Under the pieces are notes generated by a model, which was not told the origin of the DNA, did not search any database, and worked only from the letters and a program-made list of their open reading frames with translations. Below, piece by piece: positions 1 through 7,639 of a stretch of 64,000 nucleotides of DNA. The stretch lies in NCBI RefSeq assembly GCF_030811595.1, contig NZ_JAUSRB010000002.1, positions 1,488,001 to 1,552,000 of the forward strand. Direction: 5' to 3'. The position numbers and the translations under genes are program-made. The number at the start of each line of letters is the position of its first letter. Position 1 is the first letter of the stretch. The DNA is from Streptosporangium brasiliense. Lineage in GTDB: Bacteria; Actinomycetota; Actinomycetes; Streptosporangiales; Streptosporangiaceae.

Positions 1-61
1 GTCCGGCGCCCACTAGCGTCACGCCGGATCCTCGATCGCGGCCGGTCCGCCGGCGGGACGG

Positions 62-133
62 GCTGGTCACGGCCGGCGGACCGGAGACGGCCCCGGAGCT
101 GGTCACGGCCGGCGGGCCGGAGACGGCCCCGGA
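62..133. repeat. 36-bp tandem repeat, two copies
   Basis: Two copies of a 36-bp GC-rich unit (62-97 and 98-133) that differ at one base lie four bases beyond the stop codon of the minus-strand sulfur-carrier gene. No gene is visible in 1-137. This is one of several minisatellites in the window that sit at gene 3' ends. Confidence 0.9.
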
Positions 134-137
134 ACCC

Positions 138-440
138 CTAGAACTCGGGGTGGGGGCTCCCGTCATCGGTCGATCCTCCGGCCACGGCGGGGATGACCAT
201 CAGAACGTCGTCCTCCCCCACCTCGGTCGCCAGGCCACTGATCGACCTGATGTCCTCATCATTGAGGTAGATGTTCACGAACCTCCTGACCCCGGCCGAG
301 TCCACGATCCGCTCGTAGAGCTGAGGGTAGGTCGCCCCGACTTCCGAGAGGACCTCCTCCAGCGTGCCCGGGGAAACCTGAATCTCTTTCGCATCAGCCG
401 CCACCGGCCGCAGGGCGGTGGCGAGGACCACGCGTGCCAT
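138..440 (-). CDS. ThiS/MoaD-like ubiquitin-fold sulfur carrier with C-terminal tail
   Basis: A 100-residue protein with the beta-grasp pattern of MoaD/ThiS sulfur carriers: an N-terminal strand, the helix region T-L-E-E-V-L, the Y-L-N-D-E-D-I segment, and the ending D-D-V-L-M-V-I-P-A-V-A-G-G. In this family the terminal Gly-Gly is adenylated and thiocarboxylated to donate sulfur. Here 11 residues (STDDGSPHPEF) follow the Gly-Gly, so the tail must be cut off first, as in QbsE- or CysO-type carriers. A strong AGGAGG ribosome site precedes the ATG. It is the last visible gene of the thioamitide operon. TfuA enzymes are known to hydrolyse thiocarboxylated ThiS, so I infer that it feeds sulfide to the YcaO. 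No E1-like activating enzyme is visible; one could lie left of the window. Confidence 0.88.
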   Translation of the reverse strand: MARVVLATALRPVAADAKEIQVSPGTLEEVLSEVGATYPQLYERIVDSAGVRRFVNIYLNDEDIRSISGLATEVGEDDVLMVIPAVAGGSTDDGSPHPEF

Positions 441-456
441 GTGCTGTCCTCCTCTG

Positions 457-1335
457 TCAGACGCCCATGGACGCCGAGTCGTTCGGTCTCCCGATGAAGC
501 TGCGGACGAGCTCGACCGCTTGAGCGGGTTCGTCCGCGTACCAGTGGATCGTCGTGATCGGGTGCTCGGCCCTCCGCAGCTTCACACTGTGCGTCTCGCT
601 GAGTTCGACGATCACGTTCGTGGAGCTGGAGACCTCCATCACCAGGTTGTCCCCGACCACCTCTGCCGACCTGCGCATCCCTCTGCTCTTCTTCTCGATC
701 CGCGCGGATTTGATGAGGGAGGTCGGTATGGAGATGTCGTAGAACGAAGCGAAGCGCAGCCGGAGCCTCCGCGGGCTGACGCAGTGGGGGTAGACGTAGA
801 GCGTCGCCACGAAGCCGGCCAGCCAGAGCACCCCGAGGACGCCCAGGACCAACATGACCGTCCGGGCCGTGGGCCAGGGCAGCGCGGCGTGGACGACCAC
901 CAGCAGCACACCGTCGGCGATGAGGACCAGCCACATGGTCAGCCGGACATCCTTGCCGTAGGCGATGGCGGCCTCGTCCGCGCTGGCGTCCTTCTTACGG
1001 CGGACTGCCAGGAAAAGCGCACGCCACAGGAGCAGGTCCTGCTTGAAGACGGCGGCGGCCGGCGCGGGGAGGACCGCGTCCAGGGCGGTTCCGGCCGCGC
1101 TGACCTCGTCGTCACCGTCCGCGCGTGCGTCACGGTAGGTGGCCCATGCCGCTCTCGCCTGCACGAGCACGAGCACGAAGAGCAGCAGCTCGATGACCAG
1201 CACGATCTGAACGCCGGTGCCGAGATCGATGACGCCGGTCGCCAGAAGCGCCAGTTCGAGCACGATGACGGCCGGGATCAGCCATCTCCCCACTGAAGCG
1301 ATCCTTCTGGCGAAGGGCTTACCCCCGGGGCTCAA
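457..1335 (-). CDS. membrane protein with C-terminal PH-like domain, thioamitide operon
   Basis: About 292 residues from a TTG start that overlaps the end of the protease gene; a GTG 14 codons later is an alternative. Two hydrophobic helices occupy residues ~15-60 (WLIPAVIVLELALL onward) and two more ~130-175 (MWLVLIADGVLLVVV and the segment after it). The last ~110 residues are soluble and rich in beta strands, and resemble bacterial PH (bPH/YdbT-like) domains. Its place in the operon and the absence of any ABC or MFS exporter in the cluster suggest a role in export, self-protection or membrane tethering of the modifying enzymes. This is inference; no family was firmly recognised. Confidence 0.75.
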   Translation of the reverse strand: MSPGGKPFARRIASVGRWLIPAVIVLELALLATGVIDLGTGVQIVLVIELLLFVLVLVQARAAWATYRDARADGDDEVSAAGTALDAVLPAPAAAVFKQDLLLWRALFLAVRRKKDASADEAAIAYGKDVRLTMWLVLIADGVLLVVVHAALPWPTARTVMLVLGVLGVLWLAGFVATLYVYPHCVSPRRLRLRFASFYDISIPTSLIKSARIEKKSRGMRRSAEVVGDNLVMEVSSSTNVIVELSETHSVKLRRAEHPITTIHWYADEPAQAVELVRSFIGRPNDSASMGV

Positions 1336-2101
1336 GGGCCCGCTCCTTCCATTTTTTCTCGAACACGATCCAGGCCTCCCGGATCAGGCGGTTCTCAAAA
1401 TAGGAGTACGGCAACCACCCGTAACCCTGCGCGGCCCACCTGGATCCCCAGCTGTTGCGCACCAGAAACGCGCCGGCCGCCTGCCCTTCACCGCATGTCC
1501 GATCATCGTCGTATCCGGCGATGATCACCACATGCCGTCCGAATGTCGCCGCACCGACCGGCGGGAGGGAGAGGACATGACTCCGGAACGAGGACAGCTG
1601 AACGGGGTGGAGCGGTATGTCGACGGCCACCGGAATTCCATTGAGAATGTGCTGCCGTAGTGCACGGAGGCGGGCTGCGATGTTACCTTCCCCGCGCATT
1701 ATACGGCCGTAGATTATCCCTTTGCGGTCCGCCGCCCGAGCGAAACAGAAAGGCGGCGGATCTCTGTTCTCCCGGCCTGCCGTAAACGGCCAGTCCTCCT
1801 CTCCGACCATCCCGTAGGTGTCCCAGGCCTCGAAGCTCCGGAACAGGTTTGATCCGGCCCTGTCCCTTTCCCCGGCTATCAGGCGGGAGGTGCGGTAGTT
1901 GAAGAGAACGGAGGCGGCGAAATCATCTTCCCCACCCCGGCGCGCGTAGTAGCCGGCGATGCCGGCGACGACGGCGGCCGTACACAGCGGAATGTTTCCC
2001 TGGTCCACCACCGGGGGGAACCAGGGGGTGAGATCCCAGGAGGCCGGCGCTCCGAGTTCATCGACGGGCTCGGCCGCCCAGGGTGTCCGGGGGTGGATCA
2101 C
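1319..2101 (-). CDS. papain-like (C1A) cysteine protease, thioamitide maturation
   Basis: A 260-residue protein with the full C1A papain active site: Gln34 and Cys40 in V-D-Q-G-N-I-P-L-C-T, His190 in G-R-H-V-V-I-I-A-G-Y-D, and Asn216 in V-R-N-S-W-G. No signal peptide is seen, so it should act in the cytoplasm. The GTG start lies seven bases past the oxygenase stop. Thioviridamide-type clusters carry a C1A protease (TvaK in thioviridamide) thought to remove the leader. Here it could cut the leader just before Thr1 of the core, or trim the 11-residue tail of the adjacent sulfur carrier; the sequence does not say which. Confidence 0.9.
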   Translation of the reverse strand: MIHPRTPWAAEPVDELGAPASWDLTPWFPPVVDQGNIPLCTAAVVAGIAGYYARRGGEDDFAASVLFNYRTSRLIAGERDRAGSNLFRSFEAWDTYGMVGEEDWPFTAGRENRDPPPFCFARAADRKGIIYGRIMRGEGNIAARLRALRQHILNGIPVAVDIPLHPVQLSSFRSHVLSLPPVGAATFGRHVVIIAGYDDDRTCGEGQAAGAFLVRNSWGSRWAAQGYGWLPYSYFENRLIREAWIVFEKKWKERALEPRG

Positions 2102-2107
2102 GGCGTG

Positions 2108-2977
2108 TCACACCGCCTGTCCCGCGGCGGCGCCGGCCGTGCGACCGGCGCGCATGACGTTCATCAACCGCTCGTGCCGGATTTTCGTCGCCCGGGAGAA
2201 CGCCCTGAGCGCCGCCGGATCGAACTCCTCGCCGAGCCGGGGTTCGAGGTCGTAGTGGCCGGAGCCGTCGGTGCCCCGCACCAGGAGGGCACTGTCCGGA
2301 CCGGCCAGCGGCCGCACCCCGGGCTGGATGAAATCGATGGCGAAACACACGCGGTCCGCCAGGCTCACGCTGGGGCCGGAGCTGTGAATCGTCGTGGGGA
2401 AATGCAGCGAGCACTGCCCCGCGGCCAGCGTGACGTCGACGGCGGTCTCGTCGTCCACGTCGAACTCGACCTCCTCCCCGCGCAGGAGGGCTGAGACACC
2501 GGACCCCCGGTAACGGTGCGGCATGATGCCGCCGTGGTGCGTTCCCGGGGCATAGCGCATCGTGCCGTTGTCCCGATCGGTGTCGGTCAGCGCTATCCAC
2601 ATGCGCACGGTCCTGCCGTGGAAATCTTCCCACCCGAAGTACGGAGCGTCCTGGTGCCAGGCGAGTTCCCCGGGGCTCCCCGCCTTCCTGAAGAACAGAT
2701 TCGTCGCCCAGACGAGCAGGTCGGGTCCCAGCACGTTCTCCGCGACGGTCAGAACGCGGCTGTCGTGCACCAGGCGATCAGCCCAGCCGGCGACCAGATG
2801 GCTTTTCGGGTATGTCCAGTGATGGCCGAGGACCCCGCCGACCCTGGTGGCGATCTCCTCGTACCGGCGCACGTCCCTGAGGACTTCCGCGGCCTCCTCC
2901 CGGCTGAGGAGCTCCACGGGGAAGCAGAACCCTTCCCCGTGGAGCCGCGAGAGCTCCTCACGATGCAGACCTGTCAT
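2108..2977 (-). CDS. PhyH-family Fe(II)/2-oxoglutarate oxygenase, likely His beta-hydroxylase
   Basis: A 289-residue phytanoyl-CoA dioxygenase-like protein. The iron ligands are visible as His108 and Asp110 in A-W-H-Q-D-A-P-Y and His198 in T-I-H-S-S-G; Arg209 in L-A-D-R-V is placed to bind 2-oxoglutarate. Its ATG overlaps the TfuA stop by four bases (ATGA), so the two are translationally coupled. In thioviridamide the homologous TvaJ is assigned to beta-hydroxylation of the core histidine, and the precursor here keeps that histidine as the penultimate residue. Function is inferred from family and cluster context. Confidence 0.9.
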   Translation of the reverse strand: MTGLHREELSRLHGEGFCFPVELLSREEAAEVLRDVRRYEEIATRVGGVLGHHWTYPKSHLVAGWADRLVHDSRVLTVAENVLGPDLLVWATNLFFRKAGSPGELAWHQDAPYFGWEDFHGRTVRMWIALTDTDRDNGTMRYAPGTHHGGIMPHRYRGSGVSALLRGEEVEFDVDDETAVDVTLAAGQCSLHFPTTIHSSGPSVSLADRVCFAIDFIQPGVRPLAGPDSALLVRGTDGSGHYDLEPRLGEEFDPAALRAFSRATKIRHERLMNVMRAGRTAGAAAGQAV

Positions 2978-3660
2978 GCCGCGGGCCCCTCCCCCGGGGT
3001 CACCGGCCCGGCCGAGGCCAGGCAGGCCACGACCCTGGACATCAGCTCGGTCGCGTCATCACGTTTGGTGTCGGGCGCGGAGGCGGCGAAGAACTCCTCG
3101 ACGCGACGGCGTTCCGCCTCGGCGACCTCCCCGGTGAGCAGCCGGAGCACTCGGGCGACCGTCCGCTCGGGGAAGTAGAGCCGCTTGGCCGTCCGCAGGA
3201 AGGATTCTCCCGTGCACTCTTCGAACGCCCCGGCGGACAGCCCCGCGGCGACGGCGAACCTCATGTTGACCAGAGGCTCGGAGATCGGCTGGAAGTCCTC
3301 GTCCGAATAGACCATGGCCACCTCGTCATCGGCGTCGATGCGCCCCGACAGGTATTCATCGAAGATCTTTCCGACGCCCTCCATGCCGTACGGTGCGCAC
3401 TCCACGGCCCGGAGCGCGCCCATGCTCGACGAACCGAACACCTTGATCCCCAGATCGATGGCTTTCAGCACCTCCTTCGGAGAGATCGACAGGCTCTGCA
3501 TGAAGCGGCCGTCGATGATGCCGATCACGGTGGGGGGTCTGTCGCGGGCGATGAGTGCGTTGATGTCACCTCGCTGAATCGGCGGCAGGACTTCGATGTC
3601 CGGCCGGCGCGGTACCGACTCCCGGTCGAGGCTGGGGCCGGCGAACACCACGGCTGTCAC
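2974..3660 (-). CDS. TfuA-like protein, thioamidation partner of YcaO
   Basis: About 228 residues. I chose the GTG at 3660 because AGGAGC lies eight bases before it and it follows the YcaO stop; an upstream GTG at 3699 would add 13 residues and overlap YcaO. The hallmark TfuA segment is present: Lys73 and Ser77-Ser79 in I-K-V-F-G-S-S-S-M-G-A-L-R-A, matching the reported Ser-Lys pair of TfuA hydrolases that release sulfide from thiocarboxylated ThiS. It precedes the oxygenase gene and follows YcaO, the usual YcaO-TfuA order. It is expected to bind YcaO and deliver sulfur for backbone thioamides. Confidence 0.93.
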   Translation of the reverse strand: MTAVVFAGPSLDRESVPRRPDIEVLPPIQRGDINALIARDRPPTVIGIIDGRFMQSLSISPKEVLKAIDLGIKVFGSSSMGALRAVECAPYGMEGVGKIFDEYLSGRIDADDEVAMVYSDEDFQPISEPLVNMRFAVAAGLSAGAFEECTGESFLRTAKRLYFPERTVARVLRLLTGEVAEAERRRVEEFFAASAPDTKRDDATELMSRVVACLASAGPVTPGEGPAA

Positions 3661-3676
3661 AGGATCGCTCCTCACA

Positions 3677-5023
3677 TCAGGCTGGAATCTCGGACTCACG
3701 TTTTCTCGCCGTCAGGTCTGTCAGCGCCCGCGTCCACGCCTGCGCGCCCCGGGGCCCGAGCTTGCTGTAGTCGACTCCCCACGACTCAAGGTGCGGCACC
3801 ACCACGCGGACCACGTTCACCGGAATGCCCGGCGGTGAGAGGTCCACCGCCACCGCGCGCTGGATCCCGCGGGAACGGAGCCGGTCCAGCATGAACCGGA
3901 TGTCCGCGACGATGTCGTCGCTCTGCCGGGAGGAGACCTCGGACATCCGGGTCAGCTTGCCGACCGGCCGCCAGGCCCAGCCTCCCTTGTCAAGGGTTGA
4001 GGATCTCCGCACGTGGTACTGGTTCTTCGGGACGTCCTCGCCGGGGAGGCTGATGTCCTCCCGCATGGCCTGGATGTCCACGGCCCTTCCCTGCGCGCAC
4101 TCCGAGATGGCTCTCAGCAGCGCGACCTCCGCGTCGGGGTGCGTCCCGAACCCACCGTGCCCCTTCGAAACGGTCGGTCCAAGGTCTTCGGCGGTCGCCG
4201 CCATGAAACTGGGGACGCCGAGGTCGGTGGTGATGTTGATCACCCGCATTTCGATGCCGGCCGTACGGACCTGCTGGACGAGGGCCTGCGCGCGCTGCGG
4301 CAGGCTCTCCAGATCGATGTGGGGATGCAGTTCCTTGAGCCGCTCGGAGAGCGCCACCGGCTGGCGTTCGACGTGCAGGCCCTTCTCCAGCACCTGGGAC
4401 AGCTGGCTGCTCAGCAGCTCGGCGATGGTGATCGAATCCCGTTCGATCACTTCGCAGAGCGCGTGGCAGATGGCCTCCTCCAGGCTGTTGCCCGACGCCA
4501 GACCGTTGGTGGTGGAGATTTCGTAGGTGGGCGGCTCATGCATCTTGATGTTGTAGACCGCGCAGTCCTGCGCCACGAGGATCGGTTCCTCGTTGAGGAG
4601 GTCGAAGCCCTCCACCCAGGAGATGGGCGCGTCGTCCCGGTAATGGCGGGAGAGCTCCAGGTTGTAGTCCCGCGGGTTGAGCACCGTCCGCCCCTGGGAC
4701 AGGAGCTCCTCGTAGGAGGCGATGGCCGCGGGACGGACCGGCAGCCAGCCGGAGAACCGCTCGATGCCCTCCATGACCGCTGACGTCATGGCGTCGATCG
4801 GCCGGGCGCCCTTCCCGTTGTACACCGAGATCACGTCATGCGAGCGCGGGGAGATGGCGTTGTAGACCGGTATCCCTATGCGGTCCAGCCACGTGATGTC
4901 CGCCACTCGCGTGATGCCGGCCCGCCGAAGGTGCGGCCGTACGCGCTCCCACGTGACTTCCGAACTCACTTCACGGTGAGCGCCTGTCCCGTTGATCTTC
5001 GGAACGTGCTGCCGAAGGTGCAT
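3677..5023 (-). CDS. YcaO-family peptide backbone thioamidation enzyme
   Basis: A 448-residue YcaO protein. ATP-binding elements are clear: S-A-V-M-E-G-I-E-R-F-S-G-W at ~81-93 and the signature G-L-A-S-G-N-S-L-E-E-A through E-V-I-E-R-D at ~174-196. No separate E1- or ocin-ThiF-like partner lies next to it; instead TfuA follows directly, the arrangement of thioamide-forming rather than azoline-forming YcaOs. The ATG has a perfect GAGGAGG ribosome site. It should use ATP to activate amide oxygens of the core peptide and swap them for sulfur. The thioviridamide counterpart is TvaH. Confidence 0.94.
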   Translation of the reverse strand: MHLRQHVPKINGTGAHREVSSEVTWERVRPHLRRAGITRVADITWLDRIGIPVYNAISPRSHDVISVYNGKGARPIDAMTSAVMEGIERFSGWLPVRPAAIASYEELLSQGRTVLNPRDYNLELSRHYRDDAPISWVEGFDLLNEEPILVAQDCAVYNIKMHEPPTYEISTTNGLASGNSLEEAICHALCEVIERDSITIAELLSSQLSQVLEKGLHVERQPVALSERLKELHPHIDLESLPQRAQALVQQVRTAGIEMRVINITTDLGVPSFMAATAEDLGPTVSKGHGGFGTHPDAEVALLRAISECAQGRAVDIQAMREDISLPGEDVPKNQYHVRRSSTLDKGGWAWRPVGKLTRMSEVSSRQSDDIVADIRFMLDRLRSRGIQRAVAVDLSPPGIPVNVVRVVVPHLESWGVDYSKLGPRGAQAWTRALTDLTARKRESEIPA

Positions 5024-5043
5024 GGTTCCTCCTCTGAGTCGTC

Positions 5044-6063
5044 CTACGTGCCGACGAGGCCGGATGACGTCCACCCCGCCGGCGCGTTCAGGTAGGGGTG
5101 ACGGATGTCGAGGCCCTCCTCGCGGTATCTGCTCCTGATCGCCAGAAACCGTTCGCGTGGCGAGTCGGCCCCTGCTTCGTGAGCACGCACGAGGCCTTCG
5201 GCCACGAGCTGGCACCGGTGCAGGCCGAAGCTCGTACGCTGCCCCTTGATCTCGGGTTCCTGCGCGAAGGAGAGACCCGGCGCCAACCTGAGCGCGAAGC
5301 AGGGATGGTCGTCCCTGAACCGGTCCGCCTGACCGCGGTGGATCGCCTCCAGCACCGCGCGGTGCCGTTCCCACGCCCCGGCGCTCATGTAGATCACAAA
5401 GGCGTCCCGGCGCTTGAACGCCTCCGGATGGTTGACGACTTTGAGCTGGAAGGGGACCTTCAACGCGTTCAGTGCCCGAGTGGTGGAGCGGACCAGCCCA
5501 GGCGCCGCGTCGGCGCCGGCCAGCGTGAGATAGAGGCGGACGAGCCCACCGTCCCCCCCGTCCAGCACGCCATGATCACCGAAGATCGTGTACCAGCCCA
5601 GCAGGAGGTAGGGCCGGTCGGGTGGCAGGCGTAGTGCCACCGCCCTCCCCTTGACCAGCGGCCCGTCGGCGGACAGCTCCTCCTCCGAGGCCCGCAGGGT
5701 CAGGCCGTCCTTGGTGACGAGGTAGTCGTCATCCCGTTTCCCCTGGATGATCCAGCCGTGCCTCAGCTGTCCCCGCCCCACGCCGGCCGCCTGGATGCGG
5801 TTGACCAGGTCGAAGTCCTCGTGCCCTTGCAGGGACGCCGCGCGGCGGCCGCCACGGAGGAAGAGCTCCGCGGCGAAGTAGTCTCCGGCGTAGTAAGTGA
5901 GGTAGAGCACGCGGTGCAGATACGCCAGGACTGGACGCTCCGGATCGACGTCCAGGTCCCTCGGCGGCTCCAGGGTGCCGAGCTCCGGGTGGCGGAAAGT
6001 GGCGGAGTCCAGGATCTCGATCTCTTCCGCGATCCGCCAGAAGATTCTTTCGTAGCTGTTCAA
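5044..6063 (-). CDS. HopA1-like lyase, Ser/Thr dehydration partner
   Basis: About 339 residues from a TTG start overlapping the kinase stop (TTGA), preceded by GGAGAGAGG. The N-terminal helical region (Y-E-R-I-F-W-R onward), L-T-Y-Y-A-G-D-Y, and the C-terminal R-H-P-Y-L-N match the HopA1 effector family found in thioamitide and class V lanthipeptide clusters (TvaD, SpaC type). In those systems an APH-like kinase phosphorylates Ser/Thr and the HopA1 protein eliminates phosphate to give dehydroamino acids. The fused order kinase-lyase and tight overlap support a two-enzyme complex that makes Dhb for the AviMeCys ring. Confidence 0.88.
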   Translation of the reverse strand: MNSYERIFWRIAEEIEILDSATFRHPELGTLEPPRDLDVDPERPVLAYLHRVLYLTYYAGDYFAAELFLRGGRRAASLQGHEDFDLVNRIQAAGVGRGQLRHGWIIQGKRDDDYLVTKDGLTLRASEEELSADGPLVKGRAVALRLPPDRPYLLLGWYTIFGDHGVLDGGDGGLVRLYLTLAGADAAPGLVRSTTRALNALKVPFQLKVVNHPEAFKRRDAFVIYMSAGAWERHRAVLEAIHRGQADRFRDDHPCFALRLAPGLSFAQEPEIKGQRTSFGLHRCQLVAEGLVRAHEAGADSPRERFLAIRSRYREEGLDIRHPYLNAPAGWTSSGLVGT

Positions 6064-7199
6064 CCGGCCCGCCCCTCTCTCCGGTGCCCGCCCAGGAGGA
6101 GCGTGGACACGATGTCGGGACGCTGAACGAAGCGCTTGCCGAAATGCAGGCAGAGGTGACCGATCCTGCCCAGTGCCCCGATCTGCTGAAGCCGGACGGT
6201 GGAATGGACGAGAAGCGCTATACCGGCGTACTGCACCAACCGCCTCGTATCCTCTTCGGAGACGGGTCTGGCCTCCGAATAAGCGTTCATGAAATTGTGC
6301 GCATTGGCCTGTAGCTGCGACATCCAGTCGGTGGCCCCGACGGCGGACCGCACCCGCCGCATCTCGCCGAGGAACAGCTGGCCGACCAGGAAACCGACGT
6401 CGTACATCGGGTCGCCGAACCCCGCCAGCTCCCAGTCGATGAGCCTGACCGGCAAGGCGCCGGCCGGCGGTGCCACCGGGAAGAGGACGTTGTCTCCTCC
6501 CAGGTCGAAGTGGATCAGGCTGTCCGGGGCCCACCGCTCATGGAGCTCCCGGAACCTCGGTTCCAGCTCCTGCATGGACCGCAGGTAGTCGTCGAAGTCC
6601 AGACCGCAGCCGTTGGCGTATTCCCTCGTGCTCACCAGCGTGTCCCGCGGCACCGGGGGCCCCAACATCCGGTCGGGGTGCCTGTCCCTGATCCCCTCCA
6701 CCGGGACACCGTGCAGCGCCGCGAGGATCCGGGCCAGTGCCCGCAGGTGGGGCTCCGGGACCAGCCTTTCGTTCTTGAGCAGGTCGTGCAGGCTGAGACA
6801 CGGAGGGATCGCGTCGACGACGACCACGCGTGTCTCCGGGTCCACCGCCAGGATGCGCGGTATGGCCGCTCTGATCTCGGGAGGGAGCGCTACTCCGTCG
6901 AGCAGCCCGAGCATGGCGATCTCATAGTTGTTCTCGACATCGATGTCTTCATCCGGCCACTTGAGGAGAACGAAGGAGCCGTCCACCAGCCGCACCAGGA
7001 CCACGCGTCGCCGGGAGACGCACCGCGTCACGGAGATCACCTCGTGAACGCGGTGTCCCACGGCGCGGAGGATCCGGCCGACCGACTCGCTGGAGACCAG
7101 CTCCTCGTCCTCCGCACGCGGGGAGGGGCGCGCGCCCGGACGCGGGATCAGGAATCCCAGCGTCCGGGCACGCAGTAGATCTTCTGGCGAATGTCTCAT
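6060..7199 (-). CDS. APH-family kinase for core Ser/Thr phosphorylation
   Basis: A 379-residue aminoglycoside-phosphotransferase-fold kinase with an intact active site: candidate ATP lysine Lys80 in V-L-L-K-W, catalytic Asp232 and Asn237 in L-I-H-F-D-L-G-G-D-N-V-L-F, and metal-binding Asp255 in L-I-D-W-E-L-A-G-F-G-D-P. The ATG at 7199 follows the precursor stop by 25 bases and has only a weak ribosome site, so translation probably couples to the precursor. It corresponds to TvaC/SpaK kinases that phosphorylate core Thr residues before HopA1-like elimination. Drug resistance is a less likely reading given the neighbours. Confidence 0.9.
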   Translation of the reverse strand: MRHSPEDLLRARTLGFLIPRPGARPSPRAEDEELVSSESVGRILRAVGHRVHEVISVTRCVSRRRVVLVRLVDGSFVLLKWPDEDIDVENNYEIAMLGLLDGVALPPEIRAAIPRILAVDPETRVVVVDAIPPCLSLHDLLKNERLVPEPHLRALARILAALHGVPVEGIRDRHPDRMLGPPVPRDTLVSTREYANGCGLDFDDYLRSMQELEPRFRELHERWAPDSLIHFDLGGDNVLFPVAPPAGALPVRLIDWELAGFGDPMYDVGFLVGQLFLGEMRRVRSAVGATDWMSQLQANAHNFMNAYSEARPVSEEDTRRLVQYAGIALLVHSTVRLQQIGALGRIGHLCLHFGKRFVQRPDIVSTLLLGGHRREGRAG

Positions 7200-7214
7200 C
7201 GCGCGTTCAACCGT

Positions 7215-7235
7215 CGCACTCGACTCAGCAGTGCG
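7215..7235 (-). promoter_or_regulatory. small stem-loop at the precursor stop codon
   Basis: A 6-bp stem (CGCACT/AGTGCG) with a 9-base loop spans the last codons and stop of the precursor gene and sits just before the kinase start. It could lower expression of the enzymes relative to the precursor, a common arrangement in RiPP operons, but the stem is short and has no U-tract. Confidence 0.35.
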
Positions 7236-7458
7236 TCGCGGGTGTGACGAGGACACCGGTGAAGGTGCCTTGGATGCTCTCGTCGGGAGAGACCCCGACC
7301 TTCTCCTCGAGGAACTGCTGCAGCTCCTCGGCGCTGATCCCGGCGAGCTCGGAGAAGGAGACGTCGATCGATCCCAGGTCGACGTCCTGGAAGTCGTCCT
7401 CCTTGACCCGGTCCATGAGCTCCGCGATGAGAGCGTCGTCGACTGGCGCTTCTTGCAT
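7225..7458 (-). CDS. thioamitide (thioviridamide-like) RiPP precursor peptide
   Basis: A 77-residue peptide with a very acidic leader (M-Q-E-A-P-V-D-D onward, many Asp/Glu, no Cys) and a 13-residue C-terminal core T-F-T-G-V-L-V-T-P-A-T-H-C. It aligns without gaps to the thioviridamide core S-V-M-A-A-A-A-T-V-A-F-H-C: hydroxy residue at 1, Thr8, Ala10, His12 and Cys13 all match. Thr8 and Cys13 would form a six-residue AviMeCys ring, His12 would be hydroxylated and methylated, and residues 2-7 are candidates for thioamides. Differences are Thr at 3 and 11, Pro at 9 and Gly at 4. A strong AGGAGG site precedes the ATG. All required enzyme classes flank it. Confidence 0.93.
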   Translation of the reverse strand: MQEAPVDDALIAELMDRVKEDDFQDVDLGSIDVSFSELAGISAEELQQFLEEKVGVSPDESIQGTFTGVLVTPATHC

Positions 7459-7526
7459 TGCTTTCCTCCTCTTTCGGTGTACGGACTCGGAGCCAGGTTA
7501 ATTAGCCATGAAAGAGCCCACAACAG

Positions 7527-7555
7527 GCATTAAGCCGGGCCAGTCGCATATGCAA
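7527..7555 (-). promoter_or_regulatory. possible promoter for the precursor operon
   Basis: On the minus strand TTGCAT and TAATGC are separated by 17 bases, about 70 bases upstream of the precursor ATG in the 181-bp divergent region 7459-7639. It is a fair match to a housekeeping actinomycete promoter. On the plus strand TTGATC near 7573 may start the divergent transcript, but its -10 is weak. Confidence 0.35.
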
Positions 7556-7639
7556 CACTTTTCGGAACATGTCGCTTGATCACGTCGTCGCAGTCCATTT
7601 AGCCTGGCGCCATGTCGAAGGCGGAAAGAGCGAGGCGCA

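Noticed and set aside
62-133. Possible CRISPR start at the window's left edge
   Set aside because: Two adjacent 36-bp copies have no spacer, so it is a plain tandem repeat.
6060-7199. Aminoglycoside resistance gene
   Set aside because: The kinase fold fits, but its place between precursor and HopA1-like lyase makes peptide phosphorylation far more likely.
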